From positions 4,796,912 through 4,860,911 of the forward strand of contig JAZAYU010000010.1 in assembly GCA_038501625.1 (NCBI GenBank): a DNA stretch of 64,000 nucleotides, read 5' to 3'. This DNA is from Corbicula japonica (taxonomy: Eukaryota; Mollusca; Bivalvia; Venerida; Cyrenidae). Numbering within the stretch: position 1 is the stretch's first letter; each line of letters opens with the position of its first letter. Below, one piece after another: positions 55,175 through 64,000 of this stretch. Both the position numbers and the translations under genes were made by a program. A model generated the notes under the pieces. The model was not told the DNA's origin. It saw nothing but the letters and a program-made list of their open reading frames with translations, and did no database searches.

Positions 55175-58100
55175 GTAATTGAATTTGTAATTGTAATTAG
55201 TTGCGAATTAATTATCAATGTCCAAGTAATTTAATGAAAAGTGAAATTATATGTTTTTTTAATTGCATGTTATTAAAAATAATTAATAACATCATGAAAA
55301 AATGTATTTTAACAATTACATGTCAATAACATTTAATTACATTCTATATTCTTTATATAAATTTCTGAAAAAAAAATCGTCTGCAACTTCAAATTTAATT
55401 TGTTGCTAATGATACAAAACAGATCCTAATCTGAGCAGTGTATTGTCACTGATTCTCACCTTTGAATGAAGATATAGAGAGGTGTAAAGTGTTGGGATTA
55501 TCTCAATTATCAACCTGACAACTGTTAACAGTTTGAATGATGTTTTGTGCAATAACTAATTGAAAAATATTAACAACAATTAATATTTAGCTTAAACTGA
55601 GACCCCCATTGAAAAATAACATCAGAATAGTGAACAAATTATTTCTGTACATAAACATAGAAAAAATAATGCTCTTAAGCATTTTGTATTGCCTAAATGC
55701 AACGAATGGTTTTTAAAGGCAAAATGTATTTTAATCAAGCCAAATAAGCAGTAATAAGTCAGTACTGATATCAGTAAAATTAACCCGTTACCGATGTCAT
55801 GCAGTGATTGTTACGTTTATCAGGGCTATCCGATCAACCTTTTTTGGGGGTTGTCCCGGTTAGCTCAGTTGGTTGCGTCGCAGGAAATGCAGGGCTAGGC
55901 GCTGTCGTCGTGACGGTGCGGGTTCGCTCCCAGCTAGAGACACTATCATTTGAAAAGCAACAATGAAATAAAGGTGTAAATAACAGGCTATATGTATGCA
56001 AATTAATAGATGATGTGGGTGTATTAACATGAATAAAACATTTAAGTTATTCGATATCTTTTATTTGTTACTATTTTTCATGAACTAGTATGTTATTAAA
56101 ATGAAATTAATTACGTTGTAAAGTAATTATAATTTAATTAATAACATTTGGCATAAAGGTGTAGGAATAATTGTAATTGAAGAATCTGCCATGTAATTGT
56201 AATTTAATTAATTACATTTCAAAGATGTTGAAGTATTCATATCTGGTACTAACACACCTGGACACTACAGCTGCCAATGTGCGAGCGGAAGGTCTGGGGA
56301 TAAATGCCGAATAGGTAAGATCGGTGTTGGCAATAATGCTGTGCAAAGACGATTTCCGCCATTTTTGTTAGAAAATTTCGAGCAGTACAAAGATATATAC
56401 GAAAGAGACTAGGAAGGCGTTTTTTATTATAAAACGAGATAATAGTGCAAATTGTTTCTATATAATGCGTTTGTTTATTGCGTATTTGTATCCGAAGTGT
56501 TCAATAAAGATCATCATATACTAACATCTTTTCTTAAAACAGAGGAGCACAATTAATGTATTATTTTATTTTGTTTATTTTAGACGTAAACAACCCTTGC
56601 AAAAATGATGGAACATGTTCTTACACACCTGGACTTTACAATTGCCAATGTGCGAGCGGATGGTCCGGGAATATCTACCAAACAGGTTAGATATGTGTTT
56701 GAAATTTTTTTTCACAAAAATACATAGCTAATACGATTAACCACGGGTTGTGTCAAACATTTCAAATTTCAGCAATAGCACAAGGTTTTAATGTAAAAAG
56801 GCGAATAGAAAGGCGTTTCATATTTCTTATCAGATTTCTAATAATATTTTAGTTGTAAAATACCAAAATGAAACATCCAACAGTTAATTCTGCTTTCGCT
56901 ACAAAATCTAGAATAAAAAAAATATATTTACTATGCTTCTTGTAACGATGTTCTGTATACTATTTGTTTAAATCAATAATTCAATTCACTTATAACTTGT
57001 CATTTTAAATTTTGTAAGCTATTATGATATAGATTGTACAATTCACAATTTAGTTTTGTTAATGATCTGGTAAAATAAAAAAAACCTGACAAAATGTAGG
57101 TGTTTTTATTTATTTGCAAAAAAGGATTAAATTCATTATTAGTGATAAACGATTTTACAATTTTGTAAGAATGCTTAGGATAAAAATGATCTCCTGAACT
57201 TTGAAACCTGGGGAAAAGTATGGGATATGGAATATAATCCCAGTAGGTGTCAGGTCCTTCATATCACACGTAGCAGAAAGCCCATCTATTTTCCCTATAA
57301 GCTTCATGGTCAAACGTTAGCCTCTATTAAGGATGCAAAAGACCTTGATGTTGACATCACCATGGCCTCTGGAACACACACATCAACATAATAACTACAA
57401 ACGCCAACAGAACACTAGGTTTCCTCAAGCACAATAAAACAAAACATGAAATGAAAAACACTTACATATAATACACTTGTCAGACCTCAGCTAGAATATG
57501 CATCATCTGTATGGTCTCCTCACACTCGTGTTAACATACACAAGCTGGAGATGGTCCAGCGGCGTTTAATCAGATGGGTTAAAAATCACTACTCACGACA
57601 TACACGCGTAATGGACCTACAGAACACCTTAGGGTGGTGCACACTTAAAAATCATCTTGATTCCAAACTGGTCATGTTCTACAAGATCTATCACCATCTT
57701 GTAGCCATTCCACTCGCAACCTCCTTGGAGGCCCCAACTAGGTTAACCAGACAGATGCATCGCCTCAGTCTCCGTCAAATTCATGTTAAATCTGATTTCT
57801 TCAAATATTTCCTCTTCCCCCACACCACAGTCCTGAGGAACAGGTTACCATCGCATATTGCGACACTGCCTAGTCTTGAATCTTTCAAGCAGGGAGTGGC
57901 CTCGCATCAATTTTAGACACAACAGTTGTTTTTAACTGTCTTTTATCCCACTACTATTTTAACATCTTCACAACTACTCTTTGCTTTTCGATTCTTTTTA
58001 TGCCTGGAAATCATTTTTACATTTTTACTTTTACTAGCACCGGCGTGCACCCTGCCCATAATACTCAATTAAAGGAGTGAGACAGTATTGAAAGATAGAT

Positions 58101-61100
58101 AGATAAAAGATAAACGATTAAGTGCGAATCCATTTAGTAGTTTGTGTAATATAAACAGTTATTATACAATTACAAATAATTTTCTGATAAGAAATATATA
58201 AAAGATATCATCTATCTACTAGCATTAATTGTAACTAAAGTTGACAAAGCGAGATTTAAGATTGGAATTTTTGTTTATCCGGCATGTCAAGGTACATGTA
58301 TCACTCGTCTTGCCCATATAATTGTTCGTTTTACAAGCAAATACTATATGACTGATAAACATTGACTCAGGATGATGTATTAATTTGCATTGTTATGTTT
58401 CACTTATTTGTAGCAGCGCATATTAATAAACGTATTATTATGCCATGTTATTTGGAAAACCGACGTTATATAGATGTTATGCTATATGACTCATAAACAT
58501 TTACTCTGTATGTGTTTGGCAGTTCCGAAATTGCAGTGTCATGTTTTACTTACTTGTAGCAGCGCACATAAAGAAACGTATTTCTTCAGAATTATATGCC
58601 ATGTTATTTTGAAAACCGACGTCATAGAGGCGGTATTCATTTCATAATTATTCTCCATTTACTTAAGAATAATTAAATAAACTATTAATCGACTATCTTT
58701 CTACCAAAATGATGTCTTCAGTTATAATAAATGAATAATTTTATTGATTATTAAAAGATATTCCTGGATTCATCACGCCCCAATTTAGAATTAAGTGAAA
58801 TACAATAATGACTAAGTCTTGGATATACTACAGTAAACTGTATAATTTTTTATCCATCCAAAACACTGGTATGCATATGGCGGTGAACATGGAACCTTCA
58901 GTGCGGTATTTTCAGATTAATACCATTCCATTATCAAGGGCGTTTGTTCCCCGGATAAAAAGTTCGTTTATGAAAAGAATAGAGAAGCTTGTGTGATGTT
59001 TTTGTTAACTTTGTTTACTTCCAGCTTGCTATTAACATATTTTCTTTTTCTGATAAATACAGCTGTATTTAACCTATGTACAGTGTACTTGATTCTGATT
59101 CCATCAAGTTGTCGTAATTAAGAGGGTAAACATACAGATTTATCTTTACGTTTCCTTCTTCCTTTAATATTGATTCGACGTTAATTACAGTCTAAGTTTA
59201 ATCTTTTACATTGCGTCTCAAAATCAACTGAATTTATTAATTTGAAATAAAATTGAATTTATAGCATCCTTGCACGATAAGTGTATATTTAACTTCAGAC
59301 GTAGATTAATGCTCTATTAACAATCCTTGCAAAAATGGAGGAACATGTACAAACACCATACCATCATTGCATGATACGTGTATATTAAAATAGACGAATG
59401 ATCTGTACACAATCCTTTAAACAATGGAGGAACATGTATAAATACAGGGGTAATCAACAGCTGCCACTTTGCGAGCGGATGGTCCGGGGATAACTGCCAA
59501 ATAGGTTAGATCTGTGTTTGCAATTTTGTCACAAAAATACATAATTAATTAGAGTAACTGCGAGTTCTGTGCCAGACATGTGCTTTATAAACGCAGACGA
59601 TTGTTTTGTACCATCCTTGCTTAATACGTGTATATTAACTTAAGACGCAGACGAATGTTCTGTTAAAAATCCATGCAACAATGGAGGAACATGTACAAAC
59701 CCACCAGGAAACTACAGCTGCCACTGTGCAAAAAGGTTATATCTGATTTGGAATAATGTCACAAACATATACAGTCAATACAATTTTAAAACCGCGAGTA
59801 TTGTGTCAGACATTAATTTTGTTATATTAATGTAGACGATTGCTTTTTATAGCATCCTTGCATGATAAGTGTTTATTTAACTTTAGACGTAGTCGAATGT
59901 TCTGTTAACAATCCTTTCAACAATGGAGGAACTTATAGAAATACCATACCATCAGTGCATGATAAGTGAATATGAAAATAGACGAATGTTCTGTATACAA
60001 TCCTTGAAACAATGGAGGAACATGCACAAACACACCGGGAATGAGAAATGAGATACGTTTATATGAAAAAAAAACTTGTGGTGGACGAGGTATTTGTAAA
60101 TTATGATTAACGTCAGAAATATTGGTCAAATTTTACGGTATTGACCTCAATAAATAATCGGTTACCGGTTTTATGCAGGGATGATTTAATTTATAAGATT
60201 TATTCGATCAACTTGTTAATGGGTTGTCCCGCTAGTTCAAAACGTAGCGTAATAGGAACTGCATGACCAAGGCCCAAGATCATAAAACTAAGTTTTGAGA
60301 TCAGTCTCAAATCTCAAGGATCTGATTGGCTGAAATGGCGACTGGTCGCCATTTCAGCCAATCAGATGCTTGAGATTTGAGACTGATCTCCAGATTTAGT
60401 TTTATGATCTTGGGCATAGGCGCTTTCGCCGTACGGGTTCGCTCCTTAGAGGGCAATATCATTTACATCATAGTGTTTACAAAAAATACTTCTGTCAAGG
60501 TTTAACAACTTATTGAAATCCAATAAAATGAAGAAAATAAAAGTAAACATGTTATGAAAACCATACGACTTATTGCACAAAAGGTGTTAAAGCTAAACAC
60601 AGCAGTTCAAGGGTAAAGTTAAATTTATCTTCTTTAGCCGATGTTACTGAATGACAAGTCTTCAGTATTCAATTAAATTACGTACGTATATCATTTCTGA
60701 AATCATTTCTGAAATCGCATTTGTTTTCTACATTAATTTACCGTAATGACATCGCTTGACAACAACAACAATAAACAACTGATAACTGCAGACGACGTTA
60801 AGGAAACATTTTGTTTAAAAAAATGTATGCCCTCGAATCAGTTTTGTCATTTCAACAGGAATAACGAAATTCTTTCTCCGATGTTTTCAGAAGACATCGC
60901 CCTTAACTCACCGACTGAGTGTCTAACTGCTCTTAAAAATGGTGTTAAAGAAAATTGCGTCTTGTCTTTCGAAGGTATTTGCAAATTTATTTACGACAGA
61001 TCGCATGCTCGTATAACGGCTATTTTCTTTCGATTATGCCCTTGATATGTTGTGTGTGTCTGTCCGAGCTGAAGATGAGCGGCTTCAATAATTTGGGTTA

Positions 61101-61972
61101 TTATTAGCAAATAGAATATTAATTGATAATATAAAATTTATAGACAAAAGTTGTACATAGTGGCCAAGCGCTATAACGTACTCGTATAATCATTTGAATA
61201 AACGGAATCTTATTGAAGATCAGCATATACTTATTTCAGGTATGAGTAAGGTATATTATCCATGAATTTCAAACGGTTTAGTTTCGTTTTAGTATGTGCT
61301 TGGTTATTATTATATGCATAAGACTAAACTGAGCTTGCAAAAAAAAGCACATCCTTGGATAAAAACATTTCCTCATCAAAATCTAGGTGGCAATGAGTAT
61401 TTTCCCCAAAATCTATTTTTGAAATGTTAGCCAGTTTTCGCCATTTGCAATGTCAGTGCCCCTTAAGCCTAAATAGATTTTCTTACATACAGGGCCAGGA
61501 AAGGACGCCTAAACAGGTGTCCGTAGATCAAACAGTATCCTCAATAATGCTTGTCTTATAACTATCGCATGAGAACCCAACTTTTATATAATGTAAAATT
61601 TCTGTATGATTCTGGATACACACGTTTGTATATTTTTACATTTAAATGTATTTGTTTTTTGGACATATATACCATAGATTAATATATGCAATTTGCCATA
61701 TTACAGACTGTCAATCTCCTCTTAATGTGTTCGAGGATGTAATCATAGAAATCAGGAATCCAGGGATGTGTACTCTAACTTCCTTTCCGCCTGTACCCAA
61801 TCAATACGGTGACGATTTTGATCATTACGGATGTGAGCGTTCCTGCGAAGCCATCAACTGTTCCTTTGTGGAGTTTATCGAGTCCACACTAGAGTTTGTA
61901 GTTTACATTTCTGGCTGTTTACTCAACATAACAAAATCAGCTGCACGTGTTAACCACGTTCATTCATGTTAA
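55109..61972 (+). CDS. Degenerate EGF-like repeat gene, putative (partial, 5' end not found)
   Basis: Plus-strand exons with valid splice sites and all in phase 1-1: 55109-55174, 56225-56314 and 56584-56685, plus a phase-1 terminal exon 61707-61972. The first three carry EGF-like pieces with lost cysteines: [25 protein letters not shown]; and [10 protein letters not shown] with CQCASGWSG. None keeps all six cysteines; joining the first two restores five. EGF exons of this type come from tandemly duplicated extracellular proteins. Between them lie at least five further EGF exons that have stop codons or lost cysteines. The gene could be a pseudogene, or a fast-evolving gene using only the open exons. 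No signal-peptide exon is recognised upstream. Confidence 0.45.
55745..55945 (+). repeat. tRNA-like repeat unit, best preserved copy
   Basis: The tRNA-like part (about 55848-55925) has box A 'TTAGCTCAGTTGG' and box B-like 'GGGTTCGCTCCC'. It is preceded by the conserved 'taacccgttaccgatgtcat' and 'tcagggctatccgatcaacc'. The acceptor stem does not pair and the anticodon arm is not clean, so it is not a working tRNA gene. It lies in the intron that splits an EGF-like domain. Confidence 0.7.
56225..56314 (+). CDS. EGF-like exon, second half
   Basis: Acceptor ATTTCAAAG, donor GTAAGATC. Encodes [20 protein letters not shown] preceded by [10 protein letters not shown]; lacks the first three cysteines. 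Confidence 0.45.
   Translation: MLKYSYLVLTHLDTTAANVRAEGLGINAE
56584..56685 (+). CDS. EGF-like exon, four cysteines
   Basis: Acceptor TTTATTTTAG, donor GTTAGATA. The DECS start is missing and the final Cys is Tyr, leaving four cysteines. Confidence 0.5.
57178..58110 (+). mobile_element. 3' end of a Jockey/CR1-type LINE with frame damage
   Basis: Two plus-strand frames follow each other: 57178-57375 ([33 protein letters not shown]) and, after a frameshift or small deletion near 57375-57480, about 57475-57916 ([58 protein letters not shown], stop at 57914). This is the region after the reverse transcriptase in Jockey/CR1-like elements. The 3' untranslated region ends in a GATA repeat at 58095-58110. 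The LINE lies between the EGF-like exons in sense orientation. Confidence 0.8.
58340..58630. repeat. Imperfect ~140-bp tandem duplication
   Basis: Two units sharing 'atatgactgataaacatt', 'cttatttgtagcagcgca', 'gccatgttattt' and 'gaaaaccgacgt'. Confidence 0.65.
58845..58980 (+). repeat. R5 fragment
   Basis: 'ggtatgcatatggcggtgaa', 'ggaaccttcagtgcggtatt', 'ttcagattaataccattcc' and 'ccggataaaa' match the reverse complement of 24960-25060. Confidence 0.6.
59299..60030 (+). pseudogene. Array of at least five dead EGF-like exons
   Basis: Exons start after an AG in the same phase at 59299, about 59388, 59645, 59888 and 59983. Exon 1 ([20 protein letters not shown]) has TAA at 59307-59309 where Glu is expected. 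Exon 2 has TGA instead of the first Cys and Leu for the second, but keeps [11 protein letters not shown] and donor GTTAG. Exon 3 ([20 protein letters not shown]) lacks its last third. Exon 4 has Phe and Tyr for two cysteines, and exon 5 has TGA for the second Cys. Near-identical flanks show they arose by recent tandem duplication. Confidence 0.75.
60140..60445 (+). repeat. tRNA-like repeat unit split by a fold-back element
   Basis: Left part 'aataatcggttaccggtttt' and 'gggttgtcccgctagttca' (60140-60270) and right part 'taggcgctttcgccgtacgg', 'gttcgctcc' (60417-60445) belong to one tRNA-like unit interrupted by FB1. Confidence 0.65.
60271..60415. mobile_element. Fold-back element FB1, copy 4, best preserved
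   Basis: 145 bp with outer ends GGCCCAAGATCATAAAACTA and TAGTTTTATGATCTTGGGC, almost perfectly inverted down to the centre 'gcgactggtcgcc'. Because it is nested, it is younger than the tRNA-like unit. Confidence 0.88.
60746..61045 (+). CDS. Possible single-exon ORF, unrecognised
   Basis: ATG at 60746 and TGA at 61043-61045, 99 residues. It begins [17 protein letters not shown] and has several cysteines (CLKKC, then C and C later). No domain recognised and no signal peptide. I have no second copy or splice evidence, so a chance open frame is likely. Confidence 0.2.
   Translation: MTSLDNNNNKQLITADDVKETFCLKKCMPSNQFCHFNRNNEILSPMFSEDIALNSPTECLTALKNGVKENCVLSFEGICKFIYDRSHARITAIFFRLCP
61215..61480 (+). 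repeat. Dispersed repeat R6, copy 2
   Basis: Matches 52200-52470; see that copy for shared landmarks. Confidence 0.7.
61707..61972 (+). CDS. Cysteine-rich terminal exon
   Basis: Acceptor CCATATTACAG at 61696-61706; the exon starts with AC in the same phase as the EGF-like exons, giving DCQSPLNVF. It has [10 protein letters not shown] and further cysteines (8 in total), ending HVHSC and TAA at 61970-61972. Domain not recognised. Whether it ends the EGF-like gene is inferred from phase and position. Confidence 0.45.
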
Positions 61973-62079
61973 CTTTTTGAAAAGCATTTTGTCAACAAAA
62001 AAGTAGAAGTTAGAGGCGTTAATGGCAACCAATCCTGTACTTTATTATTAAGTATCTGTAAAATGAACATGTAGACGGC

Positions 62080-62085
62080 AATAAA
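62080..62085 (+). terminator. Candidate polyadenylation signal
   Basis: AATAAA 108 bases after the stop codon of the exon at 61707-61972. Confidence 0.4.
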
Positions 62086-62529
62086 ACACGTTATCCGCTG
62101 TTTGGCTGTTTGTTTAAATGCTTAATTCGTTTAAGAAACCCCAAAATGTCATCAAAGGGAAAACCGCAAAAATTGTATGCTAACTTATAAAATTGAACGT
62201 ACGGTATTTGCGCGTTTCCGGTTCTAGAGGTGCGCAATATGCATATTTATTGCCACACAAACAATCGACCTGTTCAACGCAAACTTTGTTAAGAAAGATA
62301 GATACTGCTTTAATCCTCCAAAAGAAGAGTGGCATAATTACATGAAACAAAACAAGGAAACTAAGTTACAATGGACGAAATGTTAATATACAGACAAAAT
62401 TACAATAGACGCAACACTAACAAAATAAGCATAATCATGGTAACGATTTAGGCAGGCATATACATTTGAATAAACAAAAATACACACACATGTACGCACC
62501 AATCACAATCGTAATTAAGACCATTTTGT

Positions 62530-62660
62530 TGTCAGAAATGTTATCAAGACATCAGTAATTTGAAGCATTCCAATGCTTTGGAGTAGTCTTTCTTGGTCTA
62601 CCGTATATTAAAATGTCATCCGAATAAACTCGAATCACACACTGTATAGGCACAATGGGT
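62530..62660 (-). pseudogene. Ty3/gypsy reverse-transcriptase scrap, frameshifted
   Basis: The minus strand reads VIRVYSDDILIYGRPRK and, in the next frame, DYSKALECFKLLM. The YSDD catalytic motif and the following IYGR and ALE words fit the YxDD region of Ty3/gypsy-like reverse transcriptases with a one-base frame change near 62585. Only ~45 codons are recognisable. Confidence 0.5.
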
Positions 62661-64000
62661 ATTTGGTGCCTCCCACATACATCACATATATAGCGCTTTA
62701 AGATACACACTGCATATGTTGCACTCGTATTTACACACCTAATAAGTTGCGCTTCAAGATATAGCACTTTTACCCATATCACATGTTGCACATCAAGATA
62801 CACACTGTATTATGTAGCACAATTCAAACGTTTCACGTGTAACACGATATTAACTAAGCTATGACATCATGACGATAATGAGATGGCGCGAGATGACGCG
62901 ATATTAGGATGATGGTAATGAGATATAGCTTTCGTCGAACCTTCGTATCATCGCATTATCACCTTTGTGATAATTCGTGCCATTGCATTTTCAACCATGG
63001 TGACATCATCTTCTTACAAAAAGAAAATTTCTCTTTCCAATTTTTAAGTTGTTGGATTTTAAAGTGTGGATAAAAGTTTTACGAAATTATTTTGAACACA
63101 TTTTAGAACCTGTGTCTAAATCTAGCTCGGGGAGACAAAACCTTTTATTTTTCTATGTAGAACAGCTAACTGAATATACCAAAGACCAAAGGTGCTGGCC
63201 CCATTTATAAACAAATGATGAAAACACCGAGAGGGGGTACAATATGGTTTTGGTAGGCGGAAGGAGGGTCATAGTCCATCAGAATCTTGCAAATTCTTAT
63301 ACTGAAATAATCCAAGTTCCAAACTTTAAAGGAGAGGTGACTTATACTTACTTTATTAAGAGGAAAAGTAAGGATACATTTCATATAAGTGAATGTGACT
63401 AAAAGGAATAAGTAGATCTACAATATTATATGTAACAAAAATATTTTATCATTATTTATTATACAGACGAAACACAAACTTTTTAAGTCACCGAACACGA
63501 TTAATATCAAAATACTGCAGGCTAGGTTTGACTTAGCCAGTGTTTCATGAGCAGAAATGGAAGTGCATATTGCTGTCCAAGCCGCCTAGCCGTGAATTGA
63601 GCGTAATTCTTTAATTACACAATAAAGTATCGCTCTCAGCAGGCTGCAAAGGACTATATAATTGATAAGAGCACTGATTGAATGTACGGGGAGACTTTTA
63701 AGGCCTCTGCCTGTCAAAATATTGCAGGATGTGAATTGAATTTTAATGTTTCAAATATAAGAATGTTTACACCTAATTTGCAAAAAAATATTTTTATGAT
63801 TTTAAGATTTTTAAGTTAAAATTAGATGTTAACATTGCGGCAGATCATGCATCGATTTCTCATTTATTGATTAGGAACTTAATGAGTATGGTGTATACAT
63901 TTGCGCGTAGTAATACCGATGCCTAAATATGGAGCTGCTTTATCGAAAAATGAAACGCTGCCTTATGACCCTTATAGGCCAATCAGAAATGGGCTATTCT
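62661..64000. repeat. Repeat-bearing terminal stretch, no gene
   Basis: 62860-62990 has repeated words of 'atgacg', 'gcgatatta', 'atgagat' type. 63475-63720 is a GCAGGCT-family repeat ('aatactgcaggctagg', 'gcagaaatggaagtgcatat', 'gaatgtacggggagac'). No supported exon. Confidence 0.5.

Noticed and set aside
55848..55925. Functional tRNA gene
   Set aside because: Box A and box B are present but the acceptor stem cannot pair; other copies are dispersed and decayed.

Overview
The window is AT-rich animal nuclear DNA with small exons, GT-AG introns, long intergenic stretches and many dispersed repeats. A C1q-domain gene, a 'short-chain collagen C4-like' gene, Penelope-like and LINE retrotransposon fragments and many fold-back/MITE-type elements together suggest a bivalve mollusc, probably a heterodont. 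That placement is inferred from gene and repeat content, not from a diagnostic marker.

Layout. (1) 1-5.3 kb: no gene, some repeat copies. (2) 5.3-9.9 kb, minus strand: a two-exon coiled-coil + C1q gene whose intron holds a ~3 kb repeat block (copy A). (3) 14.5-21.7 kb, plus strand: a three-exon secreted short-chain collagen C4-like protein; intron 1 contains a LINE 3' end and a cysteine-rich integrase-tail fragment. (4) 22.6-28.1 kb: a decayed Penelope-like element and several truncated copies of its 3' end. (5) 28.7-30.8 kb, minus strand: a two-exon voltage-gated potassium channel subunit with altered voltage-sensor and gate residues. (6) 31-33 kb: fold-back elements and a 23-bp minisatellite. 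(7) 35.0-44.5 kb, minus strand: a CRK-type adaptor assembled here from five phase-compatible exons. It encodes SH2 plus the C-terminal SH3, and no exon for the N-terminal SH3 is visible. (8) 45-54.3 kb: the second, rearranged copy (B) of the ~3 kb block, split by a 1.36-kb inverted-repeat element, then more repeats. (9) 55.1-62.1 kb, plus strand: degenerate EGF-like exons, several killed by stop codons, a LINE 3' end between them, and a cysteine-rich terminal exon. (10) 62.5 kb: a frameshifted Ty3/gypsy reverse-transcriptase scrap, then repeat-rich sequence to the end.

The genes do not form a pathway. C1q and C4-like proteins are typical members of expanded bivalve secreted/lectin-like families; the potassium channel and CRK-like adaptor are signalling proteins. 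The points most worth a second look are the CRK gene without its N-terminal SH3, the potassium channel with silent-subunit-like changes, and the nested fold-back elements.
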